A stretch of 64,000 nucleotides of DNA from QHVT01 sp036389275 (GTDB lineage: Bacteria; Acidobacteriota; Thermoanaerobaculia; Gp7-AA8). Below, piece by piece: positions 8,557-19,515 of the stretch. Position 1 is the first letter of the stretch; every line of letters begins with the position of its first letter. Under the pieces are notes generated by a model that was given only the letters and a program-made list of their open reading frames with translations, made no database searches and was not told where the DNA came from. Made by a program: the position numbers and the translations under genes. Location of the stretch: contig DASVQE010000012.1 of NCBI GenBank assembly GCA_036389275.1, forward strand, positions 1-64,000, written 5' to 3'.

Positions 8557-8898
8557 CTACGCGCTCACCGGGTGACGCGCGCCGAGCTTGGCCAGTTCCG
8601 CCGAGAAGGCACCGCGGATCACCGTGGCGATCGGGCGCGGGTAGCGGAATTCGGTGCGCGACTCGGCGGTGCGCAGCAGCTCGCGCTGCAGGTACTCGAC
8701 CTTGATCTCGCACGCAGCGTCCTCGAGCAGGCGGCGCAGCGAGGCGCGGCGCAGCACGATCGTGCGCAGCTTCATCCCGTCGCCGCGCACGGCGTAACGG
8801 ATCGTTTCCCGGTCGGGCGACAGCGCTCGCGCGACACCGGCCGGAAGGACGCTCACGATCTTCTCCGCGATGCGGGTCTCCTCCATCTGCTTGCTCAT
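8557..8898 (-). CDS. Small hypothetical protein next to the kinase fusion
   Basis: 113 aa, basic and charged, with no signal peptide or membrane helix (EETRIAEKIVSVLPAGVARA, then LRRASLRRLLEDAACEIKVE). I do not recognise the family. It is convergent with the kinase fusion (4 nt between stops) and divergent from the ferredoxin gene. The start MSKQMEET at 8898 has GGAG 9 nt upstream; an in-frame ATG at 8928 lacks one. The position between two ferredoxin-domain genes suggests a shared process, but nothing in the sequence proves it. Confidence 0.6.
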   Translation of the reverse strand: MSKQMEETRIAEKIVSVLPAGVARALSPDRETIRYAVRGDGMKLRTIVLRRASLRRLLEDAACEIKVEYLQRELLRTAESRTEFRYPRPIATVIRGAFSAELAKLGARHPVSA

Positions 8899-8960
8899 GT
8901 CGCTCGTCTCCACACGTTCCGGTCTCATGCTGTAATAGACGCCGAAAACGGCGAAAAGTT

Positions 8961-9248
8961 TTGTCGGAAACAGAAGTCGCCTTCATTCCGCTCGGAATCA
9001 GCGCCGCCGCGCGCGACAACGAGAGCATCCTCGACGTCGCCCGCCGGGCCGGTGCGCCGCTCGGCAATTCGTGCGGTGGCGTGGGCGTCTGCGCCCGCTG
9101 CCGCGTCCGCATCGTGAGCGGTGCGGAAAACCTCACGCCGCGCACGTCCGTGGAGTCGCGCTTCTCGCGAGACTTCGCCGACGACGAGCGGATGGCCTGT
9201 CAGGCGGTGGTCACCGGCGACTGCTCCGTGACCACCACCTACTGGTAG
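8961..9248 (+). CDS. [2Fe-2S] ferredoxin
   Basis: 95 aa, a single plant-type [2Fe-2S] domain. The cluster ligands are C38, C44, C47 and C80 (NSCGGVGVCARCRVRI, then MACQA), spaced C-x5-C-x2-C like the ferredoxin domain inside the kinase fusion 400 nt upstream. It acts as a soluble electron carrier. The start is a TTG at 8961; the fold needs residues from about there, but there is no strong Shine-Dalgarno, so the exact start is uncertain. It could exchange electrons with the fusion protein or act in an unrelated pathway. Confidence 0.85.
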   Translation: MSETEVAFIPLGISAAARDNESILDVARRAGAPLGNSCGGVGVCARCRVRIVSGAENLTPRTSVESRFSRDFADDERMACQAVVTGDCSVTTTYW

Positions 9249-9252
9249 GCGT

Positions 9253-11406
9253 TCAGTGCCGCGCCGAGCGGCGCTTTCCGGCGGGAATGCTCGTGTCGTA
9301 CGACCAGATGCCGCGGCCGTACGTCGAGACGAACAGCGTCGACGTGCCGGGGCGGAACTTCACGTCGCGCACGGCGGTCATCGACGGCGCGCCGAACTTC
9401 GCGATCGCCCACGTCCGTCCGCCGTCGCCGCTCGCATAGAGTCCCGCCTCCGTGCCGGCATACAACCGCAGGCGATCGCTCGGATGGCGCTCGATGTCGT
9501 ACACGTTGCGGATCGTCGCCGGCGCGATGCCGTTCGCGGCCGACCAGCTCGCGCCGCCGTTCGTCGTCTTGATCAGGCCGGGGCTGAGCGAGCTGACGTA
9601 GACGGTGCTCGGATCGTCGCGGTCGATGAGGATGCGGGTCGGGTAGTACGTCGGCTCGCGATGCACTTCCGTCCACACCGGCGCGGCGGCGAGGGCGTTG
9701 TCGGTGCGGTAGACGATGCCGGAGTGATTGACGATCCAGACCACGTTCGAGTTGCCGCGCTGCACGGCGATGGCGGCGATGGTGACGCCGTCGGCGGCGC
9801 GGATCGTGGTCGTGCGCGCGGTGCCGCCGACCCACTCGACGCGCAGCACGGTGCCGGAGGCGACGAAGAGCCGCGCCGGGTCGTTCGGATCGAGCGCGGT
9901 CGGGATCTCGAAGTAGCGCGGCGCGCCGGCGCCCGGGTCGGCCACCGGCGTGTAGAGATCGTCGCTGCGATAGAGCGCGCCGAACGAGCCGAGGTAGTAG
10001 CGCGAGGTGCTGAGCGGATCGAAGGCCACCATGGTGATGTCGCCGTCGAGCAGGTGCGCTCCGTCGGTCGCGCCGGGCGGCTGCGACTCGGCGCCGGTGT
10101 CCTGCATGCCGCCGACGATCGCGCCGGCCGCGTTCACATCGACTGCGTAGAACTGCGTGCTCTGATGCGCGCGCAGCAGCGGAGTCCAGACCGGCGCCGG
10201 CACGTCGTAGGCGTCGGTGCGGAAGACGCCGCCGTCGGTCCAGGCGTAGAGGCGGCGGTTCGTGCTGCCGTTGTAGCCGGGATCGCTGGCGATGCCGTGT
10301 ACGTCGAGATGCGGATAGGCGATGAACGGCGTCGGCCGCTGCAGCGTGATCTCCTGCAGCGTCGTGCCGCCGTTGCGGCTGGCGTAGACGAAGACGCCGG
10401 AGAAGAGGATGTGCGCCGGATCGACGGGCGAGACCCAGAGGTGCGCGAGCACGCCGCCGGCGGCGATGCCGCTGACGTCGGCCACGCGCGCGAAGGTGTG
10501 TCCGCCGTCGTCGGAGCGCCACACCTTTCCGGCGGCGGTGCCCGCGTTCACCGTCACCGCGTAGACGCGCGACGGTTGCGACGGCGCATACGCGCTCGTG
10601 GCGGCGCTGGCATCGGCCCCGGAGATGCCGGCCGCTTCGCTCCAGGTCGCGCCGCCATCATTCGAGTAGTAGAACGATGCGCCCGCTCCGACGCGCGTGA
10701 TCGTGGCGATGGCGCGCGACGGATCGACCGGATCGTAGGCGACCTGCGGATTGATGATGTCGGCCGAGCCGGGCAGCGTATTGGTCCAGTTCTCGCTGGC
10801 GTCGACGGAGCGAAAGATGCCGCGCGTGGTGGCGATGAGCAGCGTGCCGGCGTGCGCGGGATCGGTGGCGATCGTGCCGATGGCGCCGCGGCCGGCGGAG
10901 CTGGCGAGCAGCGACCACGTCGCGCCGCGGTCGACGCTGCGGAAGATGCCGCGCGCGGTGTCGTCGAAGAGGCCGGTGCCGGCGTAGAGGATGTTCGGGT
11001 TGGCGTCGCGCGCGAGGCTGCTCACGAAGAAGCCGTCGAGCTCCGGCACCACGCGCCACGTCGCGCCGCGGTCGCTGCTGCGCCAGAGCGCTTCGGCCGA
11101 AGCGGACCAGAGGACGTTCGGATCGGGATCGAAGAGCAGCGCGTAGGTGACGCCGGCGAGATTCTGCGGACCGTGCGAGACCCACGCGCTCTCGGAGTCG
11201 ACCGCGGGATCGAGCGCCGCGCGCGCGTCCCAGTACGCGCGATTCGCGGCGCGGTCAGCCGCGAGCTCCGCGCGCGACGGCACGCGCGGATCGGCCGGAC
11301 GCGCGGCCGGCTCCCATTCACCCACCCGTTCGCCGCGGTGCGCGCATGCGCAGAGACAGAAGGCCATCACCACGGCAACGACTCCGGCAGACGTGCACCG
11401 TTTCAT
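9253..11406 (-). CDS. Secreted BNR/sortilin-like beta-propeller lipoprotein
   Basis: 717 aa. It begins with a lipoprotein-type signal (MKRCTSAGVVAVVMAFCLCAC) and continues with many repeats of the form S.DGG.TW (RSSDRGATWR, RSVDRGATWS, SNDGGATWSE, TTNGGASWS, SGDGGRTWA) with ILYAGTG or TLFVSTYGRGIW between them. These are BNR/Asp-box repeats of the sialidase and VPS10/sortilin propeller type. No catalytic residues for a glycosidase can be claimed. It probably sits on the cell surface. The start at 11406 gives the signal peptide; the 5' side, 11420-11593, is a palindromic element. Confidence 0.8.
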   Translation of the reverse strand: MKRCTSAGVVAVVMAFCLCACAHRGERVGEWEPAARPADPRVPSRAELAADRAANRAYWDARAALDPAVDSESAWVSHGPQNLAGVTYALLFDPDPNVLWSASAEALWRSSDRGATWRVVPELDGFFVSSLARDANPNILYAGTGLFDDTARGIFRSVDRGATWSLLASSAGRGAIGTIATDPAHAGTLLIATTRGIFRSVDASENWTNTLPGSADIINPQVAYDPVDPSRAIATITRVGAGASFYYSNDGGATWSEAAGISGADASAATSAYAPSQPSRVYAVTVNAGTAAGKVWRSDDGGHTFARVADVSGIAAGGVLAHLWVSPVDPAHILFSGVFVYASRNGGTTLQEITLQRPTPFIAYPHLDVHGIASDPGYNGSTNRRLYAWTDGGVFRTDAYDVPAPVWTPLLRAHQSTQFYAVDVNAAGAIVGGMQDTGAESQPPGATDGAHLLDGDITMVAFDPLSTSRYYLGSFGALYRSDDLYTPVADPGAGAPRYFEIPTALDPNDPARLFVASGTVLRVEWVGGTARTTTIRAADGVTIAAIAVQRGNSNVVWIVNHSGIVYRTDNALAAAPVWTEVHREPTYYPTRILIDRDDPSTVYVSSLSPGLIKTTNGGASWSAANGIAPATIRNVYDIERHPSDRLRLYAGTEAGLYASGDGGRTWAIAKFGAPSMTAVRDVKFRPGTSTLFVSTYGRGIWSYDTSIPAGKRRSARH

Positions 11407-11419
11407 CGGCTGATGATAC

Positions 11420-11593
11420 GGGACGACCGGAGGCCTCCGGCGGCCGGGGCCACAGGCCCCGGACCCCGTTGGTTGGCCCAGCCTCCGCGACACTGCCTTC
11501 CAAGCTCGCGACACAGTGTCGCGGAGGCTAGGCCAACCCATGGGGTCTGGGGCCCGCGGCCCCAGCCGCCGGAGGCCTCCCGTCGTATCCCTG
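11420..11593. repeat. Dispersed palindromic element, class A
   Basis: A nested imperfect palindrome. The outer arms (GAGGCCTCCGGCGGCCGGGG on the left, CCCCAGCCGCCGGAGGCC on the right) enclose an inner palindrome (CAGCCTCCGCGACACTG and CAGTGTCGCGGAGGCTAGG). It is closely similar to the copy at 19516-19688. It begins 13 nt upstream of the BNR lipoprotein start and ends 8 nt from the stop of the 649-aa gene. It holds no coding sequence. Confidence 0.85.
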
Positions 11594-11601
11594 TTGCACC
11601 T

Positions 11602-13551
11602 TCAACCAGTCACCGTCACGTCGTCGAAATCGGCCTGCAGCGTGCGCGTCACGTTGGCGTTCACCGCCGCCGCGCGGTCGAGCAGGTAGCGGCCGCAGGC
11701 GGCGATGTAGAGGCGTTGGGTCCAGAACTGTTGCAGTGATGCGTATGCGTTGGCGATCGACTCCACCGGCTGCGCGTGCGTCATCGCTTCGCGCAGCAGC
11801 GCGGCGCCGTGCATGAAGGCGGCGAGGCGGTCGGCGAGGTGCGGGTGGCCTTCGCCGCTGCACCAGGCGAACGAGCCGGGGAGGCCGCGCTCCTCGAGCA
11901 GTTGGATGCCGCTCGTTGCGTGGAACGACACGTGACGATCGCGCAGCCACTCGTGCCACGCCGGCGCGTATGTCTCGCGCCGCTTGGCGTAGTCGTTCCG
12001 TTCCGGGAACGTGCTCATGTACGGCATGGCCACCGCCAGCGGCTCCGCCCAGCGCGTGCGATCGGCGTCGAATGCGGTGAGGATCGGCAGCAGCGCCTCG
12101 CGGTCGATGGTGAGCTGCACGCGCAGCGTCGTCTTGCGGCCGAGCGCGTCGGCGAACGTCGCCTCGTCGGCGGCGCAGACATCCCACATGCGCGCGAAGT
12201 CGAGCATGCGCCGCAGATCGTCGCGCGACAGCGCGTCGCGCTCCAGCGTCACCAGCAGATGCAGGCCGTAATCGAAATCGAGCGTGGTCGGCTGCGAACG
12301 GAACTCGTCCATCTGCGCTTTGAGGTCGACCACCCACTCGAAATCGTTGCCGGGGATGTTCTTCTCCTCGTACTTGCGCGTGCCGCGGCAAGTGACGAGG
12401 TGGAAGCCATCGAGCGACGTGCGCGTGGTCTGCCGGAACGCGCTCTCGTCGCGGGCGCGCACGTCGATCCACTTGCCGATGCCGAGCGAGAACCCGAACG
12501 ACGAGCGACGGGTGAGCGTCGACTCGTTGAGATAGCGCACGAGCGTGCGCGCGCCGCCGTCGGTGCGGAGCTCCGCGGCGATCGAGCCGAAGTCGCCGGC
12601 GAGTGCGAGCTCGTGATCGTGCGGCAGGAGCGCGGCGTCGCCGAGGATGTAGTCGGCGATGGCCGTCTGCTCGTCGATGCGCGCGTACTCGTAGGCGAGA
12701 CCGACCGTCGCCTTCCACGTCGCTGCCTTCGCTAAACGTTTGCGCAGCTCGCCGCGCGCGGCGTCGGCGATGCGCTCGCCGGTTTTCTCTTCGAGCGCGT
12801 TCACGAGCGGGTCGAGCACGTCGTCGATCAGCGGCATGGCCGAGGCCTCGGCGCCGACGGCTGCTTCGAGCGAATACGTGTGATCGCGCGAGGCCGCCTT
12901 CTTCACCGCGATGCGGAAGCGGCGGTCGGGCGTGCGCGAGATCACCACCGTGAAGCGATCGGTGATCTTCGCCGACAGCGACGTCTCGAGCCCTTTCCTC
13001 AGCTTCAAGCCGATCGCCGGAAAGCCTTCCAGAATCTCGGACAGCTTCGCGCTCACCACGTCGCTCCAGGAGAAACTCACCGTCGCCGACAGCGCGCCGC
13101 CGAGCTCCATCGCCAGCGCTTCGCCCGGCTCGAGGCTCTGCACGTCCGCGAGCGAGAGCAGCGTGCGCGGCGCGCCGAGGTCGCTCGACACCGCGTCCCA
13201 GGCCCGCTGCGCCGCGGAGTGAATGCGGTAGTCGCACAGCTCCACGTCGGCGGCGCTCTTCACCAGCCCGGCGTTCGCCGCTGCCTTCGCGCTCAGCTTG
13301 TACTTGATCCAGGCGTTCTGCAGGTCGAAGGCGATGTGCGGATTCGCGCCGCCGGAGAAGACCGCGTCTTCATCCTTGTCGGTATCGCGATTGAGCACGC
13401 GCACCGACAGCGTGCCGGACGGCGCGAAGTCGATCGGGCCGAGGCGCACGGAATCGTGCAGCTTGGTCTGCAAAGCCCCGTCGCCGATGCGGGCGAGCGG
13501 ATCGTTTTGCAGCGCGTCGCGCAGCACGCCGAGATTGATCGGCAAAGCCAT
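11602..13551 (-). CDS. Large hypothetical protein divergent from the subtilase
   Basis: 649 aa, no signal peptide and no membrane helix. I do not recognise a family. It looks globular and mixed alpha/beta, with Arg/Asp-rich segments (SVRVLNRDTDKDEDAVFSGG, IDVRARDESAFRQTTRTSLD, GFHLVTCRGTRKYEEK). The start is firm: GGAGG lies 6 nt before the ATG. It is transcribed away from the subtilase/I9-inhibitor pair across a 125-nt gap, so the three genes may share a control region; a functional link is only a guess. Confidence 0.7.
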   Translation of the reverse strand: MALPINLGVLRDALQNDPLARIGDGALQTKLHDSVRLGPIDFAPSGTLSVRVLNRDTDKDEDAVFSGGANPHIAFDLQNAWIKYKLSAKAAANAGLVKSAADVELCDYRIHSAAQRAWDAVSSDLGAPRTLLSLADVQSLEPGEALAMELGGALSATVSFSWSDVVSAKLSEILEGFPAIGLKLRKGLETSLSAKITDRFTVVISRTPDRRFRIAVKKAASRDHTYSLEAAVGAEASAMPLIDDVLDPLVNALEEKTGERIADAARGELRKRLAKAATWKATVGLAYEYARIDEQTAIADYILGDAALLPHDHELALAGDFGSIAAELRTDGGARTLVRYLNESTLTRRSSFGFSLGIGKWIDVRARDESAFRQTTRTSLDGFHLVTCRGTRKYEEKNIPGNDFEWVVDLKAQMDEFRSQPTTLDFDYGLHLLVTLERDALSRDDLRRMLDFARMWDVCAADEATFADALGRKTTLRVQLTIDREALLPILTAFDADRTRWAEPLAVAMPYMSTFPERNDYAKRRETYAPAWHEWLRDRHVSFHATSGIQLLEERGLPGSFAWCSGEGHPHLADRLAAFMHGAALLREAMTHAQPVESIANAYASLQQFWTQRLYIAACGRYLLDRAAAVNANVTRTLQADFDDVTVTG

Positions 13552-13676
13552 GTTGGACCTCCGGGATCTGGACGAGTCCGCTCAGAGTAGCACGCGCCAC
13601 GGGTGGACATTTCTTACGGAAGGGTAGGGTTCCGCCCTTTAATCGTCTCTCCACTGTGATCGATTGGGAGGATCAC

Positions 13677-15029
13677 ATGAGCAATGAGAGAGGCGGTAAT
13701 GCCCCGGCTGCGACTACGGGGCGGTATCTGGTGTTGTTCGCGCAGGACACGCCGCGCCAGGCGATGGAACAGGTGACGGGAGCGGCCGGCATGCGCATGG
13801 CGCACGCCAACGACTTCGCCGTCGCGGCGCTCGAAGTCGACGACGTCCTGAAGGAGAGCGACGGACTCTTCTTCGACGACCTGCAGGTGGCGGTCTGCGA
13901 GACACCGCCCGAGCAGATGCACGCGCTCGCCGCGGCGGCGGCCGACGTGCAGTCGCCGGTGGCGGCGGTCGAGGCGGAGCGCTACGTCTACGTCGCGCAG
14001 GAAGCGCAGGCCTTGCGCGCCGCCGACCTGCAGCCGCCGCTCGCCGCCGACTATTCGCGCGAGTACCTGCGCGGCTATCGCGACGCGAGCTCGCATCTGT
14101 ACGAGGCGCTTTACGCGCGGCCCGTCACCGCGCCGAGCACGGTCTCGTCGGTGGCGTCGGTGCTCTGGAGCGACACCGATGCGCTGACGTGGGGCCTCGC
14201 CGCCACGCGCGTCACGCAGTCGCGCTACACGGGCAAAGGCGTGAGCGTGGCCATCCTCGACACCGGCTTCGACTTCAATCATCCCGACTTTCAGGGACGC
14301 GAGATCCAGTCGAAGAGCTTCGTCAGCGGCGAGACGGCGCAGGATGCGCACGGCCACGGCACGCATTGCACCGGCACCGCGTGCGGTCCGGCTTCGCCCG
14401 CGGGCACGGGGCAGCGCTACGGCGTCGCAGGCGACGCGAACATCTACATCGGCAAGGTGCTGGGCAACAGCGGCACCGGCACGGACGGCTCGATCCTGGC
14501 CGGCATCAACTGGGCGGTGCAGCAGGGCTGCAAGATCGTGTCGATGTCGCTCTCGTCGCGCACGAATCCGGGCGAGCCGTACTCGCAGGTGTACGAGATC
14601 GCCGCGCGGCGCGCGCTCGATCGCGGCACGCTGCTGATCGTCGCCGCCGGCAACGACAGCCTCCGTCCGGCGGTGGTGCGTCCGGTCGGACGTCCCGCGA
14701 ACTGCCCGTCGATGGTGGCGGTGGCGGCGATCGACGCGCAAGGTCAGATGGGCTACTTCTCGAACGCGGGCGTCGCCGCGGGCGACAAGCAGATCACCAT
14801 CGCCGGGCCGGGCGTGGCCATCACCTCGTCATGGCCGCTGCCGCGGCAGTACAACACGATCTCCGGCACGAGCATGGCCACGCCGCACGTGGCCGGCATC
14901 GCCGCGCTCTATCTCGAGGAGCAGCCGTCGCTCAGCGCCGCGGACCTGTTGCAACTGCTCAAGACGCGTTGCGGAAAGCTCAACCTGAGCGCGACGGACA
15001 TCGGCTCCGGCCTCGTGCAGGCGGTGTGA
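13677..15029 (+). CDS. Subtilase (S8 family), without signal peptide
   Basis: 450 aa with an intact catalytic triad: D195 in VAILDTGFD, H227 in AHGHGTHC, S399 in SGTSMATPHVAG, and oxyanion-hole N326 in VAAGND. The first 180 residues are not a normal secretory prodomain: MSNERGGNAPAATTGRYLVL has no signal peptide, so the enzyme is probably cytosolic. GGAGG 5 nt before the ATG at 13677 fixes the start. One nt after its stop lies a gene for a separate I9-type inhibitor, which may replace the missing cis prodomain as folding helper and brake. Confidence 0.9.
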   Translation: MSNERGGNAPAATTGRYLVLFAQDTPRQAMEQVTGAAGMRMAHANDFAVAALEVDDVLKESDGLFFDDLQVAVCETPPEQMHALAAAAADVQSPVAAVEAERYVYVAQEAQALRAADLQPPLAADYSREYLRGYRDASSHLYEALYARPVTAPSTVSSVASVLWSDTDALTWGLAATRVTQSRYTGKGVSVAILDTGFDFNHPDFQGREIQSKSFVSGETAQDAHGHGTHCTGTACGPASPAGTGQRYGVAGDANIYIGKVLGNSGTGTDGSILAGINWAVQQGCKIVSMSLSSRTNPGEPYSQVYEIAARRALDRGTLLIVAAGNDSLRPAVVRPVGRPANCPSMVAVAAIDAQGQMGYFSNAGVAAGDKQITIAGPGVAITSSWPLPRQYNTISGTSMATPHVAGIAALYLEEQPSLSAADLLQLLKTRCGKLNLSATDIGSGLVQAV

Positions 15030-15030
15030 C

Positions 15031-15264
15031 ATGGCGAAGACGCGCTTCATCGTTTCCGCGCTCTCCGACGCCTCGGTCGAGAAGGTCGCCGCCGCGCTCG
15101 AGAAAGCGGGCGCACAGATCGAGGACAAGTTCGACGAGATCTCGACGCTCGTCGTCTCGGCCGAGGCGGCGCAGCTCAAGTCGCTGGCGAAAGTGCCGGG
15201 CGTCGACTCCATCGAGCGGGAAGAAGAGTTCGACATCGGCCCGCCCGACGACGAAATGCAGTGA
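15031..15264 (+). CDS. Stand-alone I9-type subtilase propeptide/inhibitor
   Basis: 77 aa. KTRFIVSALSDASVEKVAAA, then AQIEDKFDEISTLVVSAEAA and SLAKVPGVDSIEREEEFDIG follow the pattern of the peptidase inhibitor I9 fold (subtilisin propeptide, PVGVDxIE near the C-terminus), which normally ends at the protease active site. There is no signal peptide. It starts 1 nt after the subtilase stop, so the pair is cotranscribed and probably coupled. It is likely an intramolecular chaperone or inhibitor acting in trans; the family call rests on pattern, not on a search. Confidence 0.75.
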   Translation: MAKTRFIVSALSDASVEKVAAALEKAGAQIEDKFDEISTLVVSAEAAQLKSLAKVPGVDSIEREEEFDIGPPDDEMQ

Positions 15265-15269
15265 TCGAT

Positions 15270-15911
15270 TCAGAAAAGCGCGAGGTCCCGCGACTGCGCT
15301 TCCGCGAGCAGATCGAGGAAGCGGGCCCGCGGGATCTCGCGCGCGCCGAGGAGCTGCATGTGCGGCGTCATCACCTGACAGTCGATCAGCGTCGCGCCGC
15401 GCGCGCGGAGATGTTCGGCGAGGAAGAGCAGCGCGAGCTTCGAGGCGTCGGAACGGTGGTGAAACATGCTCTCGCCGGTGAAGACGCCGCCGGCATCGAC
15501 GCCGTAGAGACCGCCGACCAGTGCATCGTCTTCCCACACCTCGATGCTGTGCGCGTCGCCGGCCTCGTGCAGGCACGTGTACGCGGCGATGATCTTCGGC
15601 TCGATCCACGTCCCGTCCTGCTCCGGACGCTCCGCGCTCGAGCAGGCGCGGATCACCGCACGGAAATCGCGATCGATCGAGTAGGTGAACGGCGCGCGCG
15701 CCTGCGCCTTCCGCAGCGAGCGGCCGACGTGCAGCTCGTCGAGAAAGATCACCGCGCGCCGCCGGGGCGAGAACCACGGCAGCGGCAGCCCGTCGTGCGG
15801 CCAGGGAAAAATCCCTTTGCGATACGCCTCGCGCAACGTCCCGATGCGCAGGTCCTCGCCCATGGCCACGACATCGCTCGGCGCGTAACGCGGGTCGGGG
15901 AAGGTGGACAT
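15270..15911 (-). CDS. aat: Leucyl/phenylalanyl-tRNA-protein transferase
   Basis: 213 aa. Transfers Leu or Phe from aminoacyl-tRNA to proteins with N-terminal Arg or Lys, creating degrons for ClpS/ClpAP. Family motifs are clear: FPDPRYAPSDVVAMGEDL at the N-terminus, YRKGIFPWP, PLPWFSPRRRAVI, TWIEPKIIAAYTCLHEAGDA, HSIEVWEDDALVGGLYGV and GESMFHHRSDASKLAL. The ATG at 15911 begins the conserved part. It lies 19 nt after clpA and completes a clpS-clpA-aat operon. Confidence 0.96.
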   Translation of the reverse strand: MSTFPDPRYAPSDVVAMGEDLRIGTLREAYRKGIFPWPHDGLPLPWFSPRRRAVIFLDELHVGRSLRKAQARAPFTYSIDRDFRAVIRACSSAERPEQDGTWIEPKIIAAYTCLHEAGDAHSIEVWEDDALVGGLYGVDAGGVFTGESMFHHRSDASKLALLFLAEHLRARGATLIDCQVMTPHMQLLGAREIPRARFLDLLAEAQSRDLALF

Positions 15912-15930
15912 GGCTCGCTCACCGCGCGCG

Positions 15931-18170
<2,240 letters not shown>

Positions 18171-18174
<4 letters not shown>

Positions 18175-18476
18175 GCCTCTTCCATCGTAGCGAGTAACGG
18201 GTATTCCTGCTCGCGGGCCAGGGTGGTGGTGCGCTCGACTTTCGTCTCGGCGACTTCGAATGTGTAGATGCCGGCCACGCCGACGCCGCGCAGGTGGACG
18301 TTGAGCATCACCTGCACGGCCTGCTCTTCCGGCATGTTGAAGACGGTCTCGAGCACCCACACCACGAACTCCATGGTGGTGAAGTCGTCGTTGTGCAGGA
18401 GCACTTTGTAGAGCGGCGGCTCTGCGACTTTCTCTTCGCTCTCGGCGACCGGTGCATCTTCATACCGCGGCAGCAT
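18171..18476 (-). CDS. clpS: ATP-dependent Clp protease adaptor ClpS
   Basis: 101 aa. ClpS binds N-terminal Leu, Phe, Tyr or Trp and delivers the protein to ClpA. The core motif YKVLLHNDDFTTMEFVVWVL contains the Asn-Asp pair that reads the N-terminal residue, and HLRGVGVAGIYTFEVAETK completes the fold. First gene of the clpS-clpA-aat operon. No Shine-Dalgarno is seen; GTTAAT lies 8 nt before the ATG, another possible leaderless start. Confidence 0.96.
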
Positions 18477-18509
18477 CGGCTCGGATTAACGCAAAATACG
18501 CGCGCGAAA

Positions 18510-19508
18510 ATGCCGCCGTTCGCGCGCCTGCGCCGCTACGCTCCCGCCGTCTTCTTCGTGGCCGGTTTCGTCTGGGATGCCGTGACCCTCGGCCGCGCCA
18601 TCACGTCGCTCGATCTCTTCCTGCTCTTCGGCTATCTGGCCGGCGCGGCGGCGATCCTGGTGGCCATCGGCCGCGGCGCGACGTTCCGCGGTTCGCAGTA
18701 TCTGAATGCGGTGCTGCAGTTTTTCTTCGGCGGCGTGTTCAGCGCGCTGTTCATTTTCTATTTCCTCAGCTCGAGCAGTTGGCCGGGCTACCTGGTGGTG
18801 GCCGGACTGGCGGCGCTGCTGGTCGGCAACGAGTTCCTCGAGAGCGCTTACAACGAGCTGACGTTGTCGTGGGCGTTCTTCGCTCTCAGCGCGATCATGT
18901 TTTTCAACTTCGCCCTCGCGCATCTGTTCCACAGCATCAGTACGTTCTGGTTCTACCTCGGGACGCTACTGGCGGTGCTGCTCGTGGTGCTTCTCCGCCG
19001 CCTCAACACGCGCGAATCCGGAAGCGTGCGCCCAGCCCTCGGCGTGGCGGCGCTGATGCTCGCGCTGCATGCGGTGAACGCGATTCCGCCGGTGCCGCTG
19101 GTAAAAAAGCAGATGCTGCTCGCGCACGAGCTGCACCGCACGCCGTCGGGCTATGTGGCCGCCGTGGAGCGCCGCCCGTTCTGGCGTACTCCAGTGTTCC
19201 ACCGCCGCGGCGAGGAGCGGGTCTACTGTTTCACGTCGGTGTTCATCCCGAACGGGATCTCCACGACCATCCGTCACCGCTGGCTCTTCTACGATGAGCA
19301 CTCCGAGGAGTGGCAGATCACGAGCGTGGTCCCGATCCGCATCGAAGGCGGCCGCCGCACCGGTTACCGCGGCTACTCGTTCAAGCAGAACGTGACGCCG
19401 GGTCGCTGGCGCGTGGTGGCGGAGAGCGAGAGCGGCGCCACGATCGGCGTGCTCACATTCCGCATCGAGCGCGGCGGCGCGCGAACGGTCAAGATGTTGA
19501 CGTTGTAG
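18510..19508 (+). CDS. DUF2914 multi-pass membrane protein
   Basis: 332 aa. Six or seven hydrophobic helices (starting AVFFVAGFVWDAVTLGRAIT) are followed by a soluble C-terminal DUF2914 domain: VYCFTSVFIPNGISTTIRHR, WLFYDEHSEEWQ, VTPGRWRVVAESESGATIG. Function is unknown; the C-terminal domain probably lies outside the membrane. It is divergent from clpS across 33 nt. The stop is followed within 8 nt by a class A palindromic element. Confidence 0.82.
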   Translation: MPPFARLRRYAPAVFFVAGFVWDAVTLGRAITSLDLFLLFGYLAGAAAILVAIGRGATFRGSQYLNAVLQFFFGGVFSALFIFYFLSSSSWPGYLVVAGLAALLVGNEFLESAYNELTLSWAFFALSAIMFFNFALAHLFHSISTFWFYLGTLLAVLLVVLLRRLNTRESGSVRPALGVAALMLALHAVNAIPPVPLVKKQMLLAHELHRTPSGYVAAVERRPFWRTPVFHRRGEERVYCFTSVFIPNGISTTIRHRWLFYDEHSEEWQITSVVPIRIEGGRRTGYRGYSFKQNVTPGRWRVVAESESGATIGVLTFRIERGGARTVKMLTL

Positions 19509-19515
19509 TGGGCAG

